From Oribacterium sp. oral taxon 078 str. F0262 (GTDB taxonomy: Bacteria; Bacillota; Clostridia; Lachnospirales; Lachnospiraceae), in NCBI RefSeq assembly GCF_000160135.1, contig NZ_GG729934.1:66499-130498 (forward strand): a stretch of 64,000 nucleotides of DNA. Reading direction: 5' to 3'. Position numbers and translations under genes: made by a program. Positions 26,782-34,249 of the stretch are shown here, in pieces. Under the pieces are notes generated by a model. That model was not told the DNA's origin, did no database searches, and saw only the letters and a list, made by a program, of their open reading frames with translations. The first letter of the stretch is position 1. The number at the start of each line of letters is the position of its first letter.

Positions 26782-26810
26782 TATGCAAAAAGCATAATTT
26801 TGTATATAAT
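26782..26810 (+). promoter_or_regulatory. fchA promoter
   Basis: A perfect -10 TATAAT (26805-26810) with a weak -35 TATGCA 17 bp upstream. The start near 26817 would produce a 210-nt 5' leader. Confidence 0.6.
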
Positions 26811-26816
26811 GATTCC

Positions 26817-27021
26817 AGTGCCGGGCGTTTTCGCCCGTGATATCTGCATAAAAAGGGATACCGGAGCCTGGGACACGTCTCTCTATAAGAGAGAGGGGGC
26901 CTGACAATGAGTCCTTATAGTTATAATTTGCCTGTCTGATGGTTATGGATCTGTCTTCGCAGGAGCGGCATCCGCATCGATCTTCATCGGATGGGACTTT
27001 TACAGCATCATATAAAGGAGG
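26817..27021 (+). promoter_or_regulatory. Structured 5' leader of fchA, candidate regulatory RNA
   Basis: The leader begins with CGGGCG-TTTT-CGCCCG, continues through an unpaired purine-rich stretch, then TCTCTC-tataa-GAGAGA with GGGGGCCTGACAATGAGTCC after it, and ends with GCATCCG paired to CGGATG at about 26968-26992. A good Shine-Dalgarno (AAAGGAGG) follows. The architecture suggests metabolite-responsive control of one-carbon genes. I compared it mentally with THF, ZTP, TPP and purine riboswitch consensus sequences and found no match. Confidence 0.4.
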
Positions 27022-27028
27022 AAAGCAA

Positions 27029-27691
27029 ATGGCAGAGGAAAAAAAGGAATCCGGGACAAAGAGACTGGGAGATCAGGAGCTCGGTGATTTCCTGACGAGG
27101 CTCGCTTCCGCATCTCCGATCCCCGGCGGAGGAGGAGCGTCCGCTCTTTCCGGAGCCTGCGGCGTATGCCTCGGAATGATGGTCGGGAATCTGACGACGG
27201 GAAAGAAGCGCTATGCGGACTTTGAGGAGAGGCTCGGGGAAATCATGAAGGAGCTCTCCGTTTTGAAGGAGGATTTCATGCGCCTTGCGGAGAGGGATGA
27301 GGAGGTCTTTCTGCCGCTCTCAAAGGCCTACGGACTCCCGAAGGAGACGGAGGAGCAGCGCCTGGAAAAGGACAGGATCATGGAGAAATGCCTTCATGAG
27401 GCGAGCCTTGTGCCGCTGGAGATCATGGAGACCGCGGTAAAGGCGCTTCTGCTCGTCGAGGAGCTGGCGGAGAGAGGGTCCCGGATTGCGGTTTCCGATG
27501 CCGGAGTCAGCGCGGAATTTCTGAATACCGCGGTCCTCGGGGGCGCGATGAATGTCATCATCAATGTAAAGGCCATGAAGGATCGCGACTTTGCGGAGAA
27601 GACAAAGGAGAAGCTTCTCAGCCTGAAAAAGGAGGGGGCTGAGCGCGCGGAGAAGATCTACTGCATGGTGGAAAAGAGCCTGGAATCATAG
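27029..27691 (+). CDS. fchA: Methenyltetrahydrofolate cyclohydrolase / formimino-THF cyclodeaminase family
   Basis: A 220-residue FTCD_C-type protein: ELGDFLTRLASASPIPGGGGASALSG contains the glycine-rich folate-binding turn (SPIPGGGGASA), and GMMVGNLTTGKKRY and SDAGVSAEFLNTAVLGGAMN are conserved blocks. Such proteins hydrolyse 5,10-methenyl-THF to 10-formyl-THF (FchA) or deaminate formimino-THF. Because folD follows after 99 bp and no histidine-degradation genes are present, the cyclohydrolase role is favoured. AAAGGAGG precedes the ATG closely. Confidence 0.85.
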   Translation: MAEEKKESGTKRLGDQELGDFLTRLASASPIPGGGGASALSGACGVCLGMMVGNLTTGKKRYADFEERLGEIMKELSVLKEDFMRLAERDEEVFLPLSKAYGLPKETEEQRLEKDRIMEKCLHEASLVPLEIMETAVKALLLVEELAERGSRIAVSDAGVSAEFLNTAVLGGAMNVIINVKAMKDRDFAEKTKEKLLSLKKEGAERAEKIYCMVEKSLES

Positions 27692-27790
27692 ACGGGATGT
27701 CCACGCCGGGATCGCCGGTGTGATGATAGGAAAGGTCCCTTCGAAAGACGGCATCGGCCGTCTTTCGGAGGGGGCGGAAAGAGGTGAAAA

Positions 27791-28636
27791 ATGCAGGAAT
27801 TACGGGGAAAACTGGTTGTGGAGAAGCTGAAGGAGGAGTGCCTTAAGCGCTGCGAGAGTCATCACGGGAAGGTTCCTACGCTTGCGATCATCCGGGTCGG
27901 GGCGAAGGAAGCGGACATCTCCTATCAGAGGGGGGTGCGGAAGCGCTTTCTTGATTTCGGCCTGGAGGTAAAGGACTATGAGCTCCCGGAGGACGCGAGC
28001 GATGAGGAGTTCCAGAAGGCCTTCGATTTCATCAACGATGACCCGGAGATCAACGGAATTCTTATCATGAGACCGCTGCCTCCCAAGATCAATGAGAAGG
28101 AGATTCTCCGAAAGCTCCGCCCGGAGAAGGACCTGGACTGCATTACGAAGGAAAATATCGCGGGGGTCATGCTGGGAGAGCCCTCGGCCTTCGCCCCCTG
28201 TACCGCGCAGGCCGTCATTGAAATGCTGAAGGGCTATGAGATCCCGATCGCGGGGAAGAGAGTGGTCATTCTGGGGCGCTCCATGGTCGTGGGGAAGCCC
28301 CTCTCGATGCTTTTCCTGAAGGAGAACGCGACCGTCACAGTCTGTCATTCGAAGTCCGAGAATCTGAAGGAGATCACAAAGGAGGCGGATATCCTGGTCG
28401 TCGCGATCGGGAAGGCGAAGTTCGTCGGATCGAGCTATATCCGGGAGGGCGCGATCGTGGTCGATGTCGGCATCAATATGGACGAGGAGGGCAAGCTCTG
28501 CGGAGACTGCGATTACAATACCATGACGGAAAAGGCCTCCATGCTGAGTCCGGTGCCGGGAGGACTCGGCTCCGTCACGACGGCAGTGCTCGCAAAGCAT
28601 CTGATCCGGGCGGCAGAGCTCCAGTGGGGAGAGTAA
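27791..28636 (+). CDS. folD: Methylenetetrahydrofolate dehydrogenase, FolD family
   Basis: FolD interconverts 5,10-methylene- and 5,10-methenyl-THF with NAD(P), and in bifunctional forms also hydrolyses the latter. GRSMVVGKPLSMLF (cofactor loop), CHSKSENLKE and PVPGGLGSVTT identify it. The usual catalytic Tyr-x3-Lys is Tyr45-QRG-Val49 here, so the lysine needed by bifunctional enzymes for the cyclohydrolase step is missing. That fits a mainly dehydrogenase enzyme working with the FchA next door. The length of 281 residues is normal. AGAGGTG precedes the ATG. Confidence 0.93.
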   Translation: MQELRGKLVVEKLKEECLKRCESHHGKVPTLAIIRVGAKEADISYQRGVRKRFLDFGLEVKDYELPEDASDEEFQKAFDFINDDPEINGILIMRPLPPKINEKEILRKLRPEKDLDCITKENIAGVMLGEPSAFAPCTAQAVIEMLKGYEIPIAGKRVVILGRSMVVGKPLSMLFLKENATVTVCHSKSENLKEITKEADILVVAIGKAKFVGSSYIREGAIVVDVGINMDEEGKLCGDCDYNTMTEKASMLSPVPGGLGSVTTAVLAKHLIRAAELQWGE

Positions 28637-28695
28637 GGAGCAGCCGGGAAGAGCTGATCCCCGGAGAGGGCAGAGAGATTCCGGAAAAGAGAGCG

Positions 28696-29316
28696 ATGAA
28701 AAATATCAAAAGCTATAAAAATATCGTCTTCGACATGGGAAAAGTCCTGATTGATTACGATGAGGATCGTGTGAGCCGGAAATTCAGCGGGAACGAAGCG
28801 CTGATCCGGGAGGTCCACAATACGGTTTTCTGCTCTTCGGAGTGGCTGAAGCTGGACGCCGGTCTGATTTCAGAGGAGGAGGCGGAGAGGCGCTGGCTTC
28901 CCCGCCTCTCCTCGGAAGAGGCGAAGGAGCTTGCGAGAAAGGCCTTTTCCCAGTGGCATCTCTATAATATGAGGGAAAAGCCCGGGACTGCGGAAATTAT
29001 CCGCGGCCTCCACGAGAGGGGGCAGCGGATCTTTATCCTTTCCAACGCGAGCCTTCGGCTTCCGGGCTGCTATCGGAGAGTGATGCCGCTTCCGGAGCTC
29101 TATGACGGCGTTTTCTTTTCCGCGGAGCACCGCTGCATTAAGCCGCAGGATATCATCTACGAGCGCTTCTTCCGGCTCTTTTCCCTGCGGCCCTCGGAAT
29201 GCTTCTTCATCGATGATCTGCCGGAGAACATAGAGGCCGCGTCTATAGCGGGGATGGATGGTTTCGTGTTTTCGGATGGAAGGGCAGAGACGCTGAAGGA
29301 GCTCTTTGAACTGTAA
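28696..29316 (+). CDS. HAD-superfamily hydrolase, YihX-like
   Basis: Motif I is NIVFDMGKVLIDYD: the nucleophile Asp is present, but the general-acid Asp two positions on is Gly, as in the YihX-like sugar-phosphate phosphatases (FDLGNV). Motif II is IFILSNAS, motif III RCIKPQDIIYERF, and motif IV FFIDDLPENIEAA. The cap is helical (subclass IA). The likely role is dephosphorylation of a small phosphometabolite; the substrate is unknown. I chose ATG 28696 since the protein then begins just before motif I; an upstream ATG at 28624 overlaps folD. It may be cotranscribed with fchA-folD. Confidence 0.82.
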   Translation: MKNIKSYKNIVFDMGKVLIDYDEDRVSRKFSGNEALIREVHNTVFCSSEWLKLDAGLISEEEAERRWLPRLSSEEAKELARKAFSQWHLYNMREKPGTAEIIRGLHERGQRIFILSNASLRLPGCYRRVMPLPELYDGVFFSAEHRCIKPQDIIYERFFRLFSLRPSECFFIDDLPENIEAASIAGMDGFVFSDGRAETLKELFEL

Positions 29317-29338
29317 CCGCTTACAGACAGGATAGCCC

Positions 29339-29367
29339 TTTACTGAAAAAATATCCTGGTTTATAAT
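29339..29367 (+). promoter_or_regulatory. ppdK promoter
   Basis: TTTACT (29339-29344), 17 bp, perfect TATAAT (29362-29367). Transcription would begin near 29374 and produce a 175-nt leader before ppdK. Confidence 0.65.
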
Positions 29368-29420
29368 GAAATTTGGATATCAAAGGTGATCCCGCAAAAC
29401 CTTGTTTCGTCTGCACGGAA

Positions 29421-29458
29421 GAGGGGCATGTCTTAATGCTCTTCCTCTGCGCCTTTTT
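29421..29458 (+). terminator. Terminator-like hairpin within the ppdK leader
   Basis: GAGGGGCA (29421-29428) pairs over eight positions, two of them G.U, with TGCTCTTC (29437-29444), and TTTTT follows at 29454-29458. A smaller AAGGT/ACCTT stem precedes it. It lies between the promoter and the gene, so it may be an attenuator, or it may end a short RNA of about 85 nt. Confidence 0.4.
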
Positions 29459-29548
29459 CAGTGCGGTGCGAAGCGGGGTCTTAGACAGCGGAATCACAGT
29501 ATCTCCGGATCCAGGATAGGCGACAAGATGACTTTAGGAGGCTAAGCG

Positions 29549-32179
29549 ATGGCTAGAAAATGGGTTTACCTGTTCACGGAAGGAAACGCCGACATGAGAG
29601 AGCTCCTCGGGGGCAAGGGGGCAAACCTCGCGGAGATGACCAATATCGGGCTCCCCGTCCCGCAGGGCTTTACGATCACGACGGAGGCCTGCACGCAGTA
29701 CTATGAAGACGGGCGGGAGATCAATCCGGAGATCATGGCGCAGATCGAAGAGTATGTAAAGAAGATGGAGGGAATCACCGGGAAGAAGTTCGGGGATCAT
29801 GAGAATCCGCTCCTGGTCTCGGTCCGCTCCGGTGCGAGAGCCTCCATGCCCGGCATGATGGACACCATCCTGAACCTGGGACTCAACGAGGAGGTTGTGA
29901 AGGTCATCGCCGAGAAATCAAAGAATCCGAGATGGGCCTGGGACTGCTACCGGCGCTTCATCCAGATGTATTCCGATGTCGTGATGGAGGTCGGAAAGAA
30001 GTATTTCGAAGAGCTGATCGACAAGATGAAGGCCCAGAGAGGCGTGAAGCAGGATGTAGAGCTCACGGCGGATGATCTTAGCGAGCTGGCGGAGCAGTTC
30101 AAGGCCGCATACAAAGAGAAGATCGGCTCCGATTTCCCGGATGATCCCAAGGCTCAGCTCTACGGCGCGATCAAGGCGGTCTTCCGCTCCTGGGATAATC
30201 CCCGCGCCAATGTCTACCGCCGTGACAACGATATCCCCTATTCCTGGGGGACGGCGGTCAATGTGCAGTCCATGGCCTTTGGAAATATGGGAGATGACTG
30301 CGGCACCGGCGTGGCCTTTACCAGGGATCCGGCGACCGGGGAGAAGGGACTTTTCGGCGAATTCCTGACCAATGCACAGGGAGAGGATGTCGTGGCCGGT
30401 GTCCGCACCCCGATGCACATCAAGGAGATGGAGCAGAAGTTCCCGGAGGCCTTCCAGCAGTTTGTCTCAGTCTGCAAGACCCTGGAGGAGCACTATAGGG
30501 ATATGCAGGATATGGAGTTTACCGTTGAGCACGGAAAGCTCTATATGCTGCAGACCAGAAACGGAAAGAGGACGGCGCAGGCTGCGCTGAAGATTGCCTG
30601 TGATCTGGTGGACGAGGGCATGAGGACGGAGAAGGAGGCGGTCGCGATGATCGATCCCCGGAATCTGGATACCCTCCTGCACCCGCAGTTTGACCAGAAG
30701 GCCCTGAAGGCTGCGACGCCGCTGGGCAGAGGACTGGGCGCATCTCCGGGAGCCGCCTGCGGAAAGGTCGTGTTCACGGCGGATGACGCGGTGGACTGGG
30801 CGAAGAGAGGAGAGAAGGTCGTCCTCGTCCGTCTGGAGACCTCTCCGGAGGATATCACCGGCATGAAGTCCGCCCAGGGCATCCTGACTGTCCGCGGCGG
30901 TATGACGAGCCACGCGGCTGTCGTTGCGAGAGGCATGGGAACCTGCTGCGTCTCCGGCTGCGGCGATATCGTCATGGACGAGGCGAACCGGAAGTTCACG
31001 CTCGCCGGCAAGACCTTCCATGAGGGAGACTTCATCAGCATCGATGGAACCAGCGGAAATATCTATGAGGGACTGATCCCGACGGTGGACGCGGTGATCG
31101 CCGGGGAGTTCGGCCGCATCATGGGCTGGGCGGATAAATTCCGGAAGCTCGCCGTGCGGACGAATGCGGACACGCCGAGAGATGCGAAGAAGGCGAGAGA
31201 GCTCGGGGCGGAGGGCATCGGCCTTTGCCGGACGGAGCATATGTTCTTTGATCCGGAGAGGATCGAGGCCTTCCGGGAGATGATCTGCTCCGACACCGTG
31301 GAGGAGAGAGAGGAGGCCCTGGCGAAGATCCTGCCCTATCAGCAGGGTGACTTCGAGGCCATCTATGAGGCCCTGGAGGGGAATCCTGTGACGATCCGCT
31401 TCCTGGATCCGCCTCTGCACGAGTTCGTCCCGACCGAGGAGGCCGAGATCGAGAAGCTCGCTAAGGCGAAGAAGAAGACGGTCCAGGAGATCCGGGATAT
31501 CATCAGCTCCCTTCATGAGTTCAACCCGATGATGGGACACAGAGGCTGCCGCCTTACTGTGACTTATCCGGAGATCGCCGCGATGCAGACAAGAGCCGTT
31601 ATCCGCGCTGCGATCAATGTGCAGAAGAAGCATCCGGACTGGAAGCTCGAGCCGGAGATCATGATCCCGCTGACCTGCGAGGACAAGGAGCTTCGCTATG
31701 TGAAGAAAACGGTTGTCGAGACCGCGGATCAGGAGATCAAGGCGGCGGGCAGCAGCTTAAGCTACCAGGTGGGAACCATGATCGAGATTCCGAGAGCCTG
31801 CCTCACCGCGGATCTGATCGCGAAGGATGCGGACTTCTTCTGCTTCGGGACGAATGATCTCACGCAGATGTGCTTCGGCTTCTCGAGAGACGACGCCGGT
31901 AAGTTCTTAAACGCCTACTATGACGCGAAGATCTTCGAGTCGGATCCCTTCGCAAAGCTCGATCAGGAGGGCGTAGGGAAGCTTATGAAGATGGCGGTCG
32001 ATCTCGGAAGACCCGCGAATCCGAAGCTCCATGTCGGAATCTGCGGAGAGCACGGCGGAGATCCTTCCTCCGTGGAGTTCTGCCATGACATCGGACTGGA
32101 CTATGTCTCCTGCTCCCCCTTCCGTGTGCCGGTGGCGAGGCTTGCAGCCGCACAGGCGGAGATCAGGAACCCCAGGTAG
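29549..32179 (+). CDS. ppdK: Pyruvate, phosphate dikinase
   Basis: Interconverts pyruvate, ATP and phosphate with PEP, AMP and pyrophosphate; in anaerobes it serves glycolysis or gluconeogenesis with pyrophosphate economy. The phosphocarrier histidine is at residue 455 in GGMTSHAAVVARGMG, the same number as in the Clostridium symbiosum enzyme. The PEP/pyruvate domain has GLCRTEHMFF and the catalytic cysteine near 832 (ICGEHGGDPSSVEF). The N-terminal ATP-grasp domain opens with LLGGKGANLAEMTNIGLPVP. At 876 residues it is full length. TAGGAGG precedes the ATG, and a strong terminator follows. Confidence 0.98.
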   Translation: MARKWVYLFTEGNADMRELLGGKGANLAEMTNIGLPVPQGFTITTEACTQYYEDGREINPEIMAQIEEYVKKMEGITGKKFGDHENPLLVSVRSGARASMPGMMDTILNLGLNEEVVKVIAEKSKNPRWAWDCYRRFIQMYSDVVMEVGKKYFEELIDKMKAQRGVKQDVELTADDLSELAEQFKAAYKEKIGSDFPDDPKAQLYGAIKAVFRSWDNPRANVYRRDNDIPYSWGTAVNVQSMAFGNMGDDCGTGVAFTRDPATGEKGLFGEFLTNAQGEDVVAGVRTPMHIKEMEQKFPEAFQQFVSVCKTLEEHYRDMQDMEFTVEHGKLYMLQTRNGKRTAQAALKIACDLVDEGMRTEKEAVAMIDPRNLDTLLHPQFDQKALKAATPLGRGLGASPGAACGKVVFTADDAVDWAKRGEKVVLVRLETSPEDITGMKSAQGILTVRGGMTSHAAVVARGMGTCCVSGCGDIVMDEANRKFTLAGKTFHEGDFISIDGTSGNIYEGLIPTVDAVIAGEFGRIMGWADKFRKLAVRTNADTPRDAKKARELGAEGIGLCRTEHMFFDPERIEAFREMICSDTVEEREEALAKILPYQQGDFEAIYEALEGNPVTIRFLDPPLHEFVPTEEAEIEKLAKAKKKTVQEIRDIISSLHEFNPMMGHRGCRLTVTYPEIAAMQTRAVIRAAINVQKKHPDWKLEPEIMIPLTCEDKELRYVKKTVVETADQEIKAAGSSLSYQVGTMIEIPRACLTADLIAKDADFFCFGTNDLTQMCFGFSRDDAGKFLNAYYDAKIFESDPFAKLDQEGVGKLMKMAVDLGRPANPKLHVGICGEHGGDPSSVEFCHDIGLDYVSCSPFRVPVARLAAAQAEIRNPR

Positions 32180-32222
32180 ATCCTGAGGGCATCGGTCTTT
32201 GAGCTGCCGTATTTCATGAGAG

Positions 32223-32256
32223 AGGAGCTGCCGAAGAGATTCGGCAGCTCCTTTTA
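32223..32256 (+). terminator. Intrinsic terminator of ppdK
   Basis: AGGAGCTGCCGAA, loop GAGA, TTCGGCAGCTCCT, then TTTT: a perfect 13-bp stem about 45 bp after the ppdK stop. Confidence 0.92.
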
Positions 32257-32392
32257 TGCTTTCAGTGCTTTATCTATGCTTTCGGTACTTTATTTCCGTA
32301 TAGCTTATAAAAGCCGGAAAGAGGGCCGGGAGGAATCACAGAAAACGCGAAAAGCGGAATAGGATCCGGGATGGAATGGAAACAATGCTGTG

Positions 32393-33061
32393 TCAGCCTT
32401 TGCTGTCGTCCAGCTGGATTCCCGCGAGCAGGGAGCCAAGGCCGAAGCGCATGGGCTCACTGTCCAGCTTCTCCTTTCCGTCATAGTGTATGAGCTGAAA
32501 ATCAGGGTCCTTTTCCAGCTTTTCGATGATATATCCGGTATTGATGGAGTCATCCAGGCCGTTATGGGCCTTTCCATCCGGCGTGATCCCGCAGAGAGAG
32601 AGCGCCTCCTCCAGGCTTACCTTCCGCCCGAGGCGGTAGCGCTCCCCGAAAATTTTCTGGTAATCCACCCAGCGCTCCTGCTCCATGAAGCGTTCGATCG
32701 CCTCCTCCGAAATCTCCTTCAGATCCAGCTCCCGACGAAGCTGAGAGTAGTCACTCCCGCTCCAGGTATAAATCTTATATTCCCCCTTCTCCGAGACTCT
32801 CTGCTCAAGCTCCAAAAGCGCCTCCCGGAGCTTTTTGCTCTCCTTCACCTGTCTCCTTTGGATACCGGTGAGATTTGCGATGAAGCGGTCGATCACGCCG
32901 TGCTCCGGGTGCACGTAGAGACTGATCTCCTCCATATTCCGGAAGCTCTCGTCCAGGAGCACCGCGCCGATCTGAATGATCTCCATGGGGCAAAGGTAGC
33001 CCCTGCTCTGATATTCCCTGGGGACCTTGCACATCTCAAGATCCAGGACCAAATAATTCAA
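32393..33061 (-). CDS. DEDDh 3'-5' exonuclease (DnaQ/RNase T-like)
   Basis: Exo I is YLVLDLEM, Exo II lies around RFIANLTGIQ and Exo III is AHNGLDDSINTGYI (H-x4-D), so the four acidic metal ligands and the histidine of the DEDDh group are present. This free-standing type of about 220 residues trims DNA or RNA 3' ends; the true substrate is unknown. I favour the TTG at 33061, seven bases after AGAGGAAA, because homologues start right before the NYLVLDLE block; an in-frame ATG at 33097 would add 12 residues. It converges on ppdK beyond that gene's terminator and is divergent from the glycan-use genes. Confidence 0.82.
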   Translation of the reverse strand: MNYLVLDLEMCKVPREYQSRGYLCPMEIIQIGAVLLDESFRNMEEISLYVHPEHGVIDRFIANLTGIQRRQVKESKKLREALLELEQRVSEKGEYKIYTWSGSDYSQLRRELDLKEISEEAIERFMEQERWVDYQKIFGERYRLGRKVSLEEALSLCGITPDGKAHNGLDDSINTGYIIEKLEKDPDFQLIHYDGKEKLDSEPMRFGLGSLLAGIQLDDSKG

Positions 33062-33199
33062 GGCGTTTCCTCTTTTCTTTCCGATCACGCGGCACATTTC
33101 TCCGCAGGGAGATCATAGCATTCGAAAACAGGATCCGCAAGGCTCTGCCCCCTCTTTTCCGCTTTCGGGGAAGCCGCAGTCCCTTTTATCCTTTCGTTA

Positions 33200-33208
33200 T
33201 GGTAGAAT
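33200..33208 (+). promoter_or_regulatory. Extended -10 promoter of the glycan-use locus
   Basis: TGGTAGAAT is a TGn-TAGAAT extended -10, 58 bp upstream of the discoidin-like gene. No -35 stands out. No clear cre-type operator was seen in the 205-bp gap. Confidence 0.45.
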
Positions 33209-33266
33209 GATTCCTGTGGATGAGCTGAGGAGCTCTGCGTAAGAAGAGGAAAGGAAGAGATTGGAT

Positions 33267-34064
33267 ATGATGCGGGGAAGGATTGAAATCTGGGATCGGG
33301 AGAAAAGACAGTGCAAGGCAGTTTCCGAGGGGAGTGAGCCCGGGCTCTTCTATCAGGATTGCTATGAGGAGGGAGACTTTATCCTGCTCAGCGGGCTCGT
33401 GCCGGGAAAGGCATACCGGGTCCGGCTGGACGCCTGTCTCGACGAGGTGCTGCTCTATGCCAAAAAGGACAGCTTCCGCTATGAGATTCCCTTCGGGGAG
33501 GCGGCATCCACATATCCGCCCATGGCCTTCACGAAGGGCTCAGGCCTTTTGTATCTCCGGGAGGCTTCCCCGGAGGAGGATGGCGCCTACAGAAACCTCG
33601 CCCTGAATCCTTATGATCAGCATGGGGAGACGGGCATCTTCCCCCATGCCCATGCCAATGTGGAGACCCGGGGAGAAGCGGTATTTGCCGCTAAAAATGC
33701 GATAGACGGTGTGAAGCTCTGCCAAGGACACGGAAGGTGGCCGTATCAGTCCTGGGGCATCAACCGAAGAGCAGACGCCGAGTGGCATCTTGAATTTGGG
33801 AGGCCGGTGGATCTTCGGGAGCTGGTGCTCTATACCCGTGCGGATTTTCCGCACGACAACTGGTGGGTGAAGGCGGAGCTGAGCTTTTCGGACGGCAGCA
33901 GTCTTTCCCTGGATCTGGAGAAGAGAAACGGAGAGGGGCAGCATTTTCCGGTGGACAAAAAGGGAATTCGCTCTCTTTGTCTCCGGGAGCTGATCCCGGC
34001 GGATGATCCCAGTCCCTTTCCGGCACTGACGGAGCTGGAGGCGTATGGATATCCCTCCCGCTGA
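33267..34064 (+). CDS. Discoidin (F5/8 type C)-like carbohydrate-binding protein
   Basis: Two parts are visible. Residues 1 to about 100 look like a small beta-domain (FILLSGLVPGKAYRVRLDAC). The C-terminal 160 residues resemble a galactose-binding/discoidin jelly roll (NAIDGVKLCQGHGRWPYQSW, then WHLEFGRPVDLRELVLYTRA). There is no signal peptide, so it appears cytosolic, which is unusual for a binding module and hints at an enzyme accessory or a sensor of imported sugar. ATG 33267 follows GGAAGAG by seven bases. It heads a block with GH154, a sugar transporter and GH2. Confidence 0.65.
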   Translation: MMRGRIEIWDREKRQCKAVSEGSEPGLFYQDCYEEGDFILLSGLVPGKAYRVRLDACLDEVLLYAKKDSFRYEIPFGEAASTYPPMAFTKGSGLLYLREASPEEDGAYRNLALNPYDQHGETGIFPHAHANVETRGEAVFAAKNAIDGVKLCQGHGRWPYQSWGINRRADAEWHLEFGRPVDLRELVLYTRADFPHDNWWVKAELSFSDGSSLSLDLEKRNGEGQHFPVDKKGIRSLCLRELIPADDPSPFPALTELEAYGYPSR

Positions 34065-34249
34065 GCGTCCAAACCGGAGCATATTACGGAATAAAGCCCG
34101 ATCAGGAGAGAGAACAGACGCTGTGCTTCCGTGAGCGGATGAGACGGAACAGGCGCCGTACTTCTATAAGCAGCTATGAGGATAGGAGAGTCTTTCGCTT
34201 CCTGTGAAGGGAAAAACTTTTGAAGAGGGAGATGGATAAGGAGAGCACA

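Noticed and set aside
26817-27028. Known THF or ZTP riboswitch before fchA
   Set aside because: The conserved cores I know for these classes are not present. Kept only as an unclassified structured leader.
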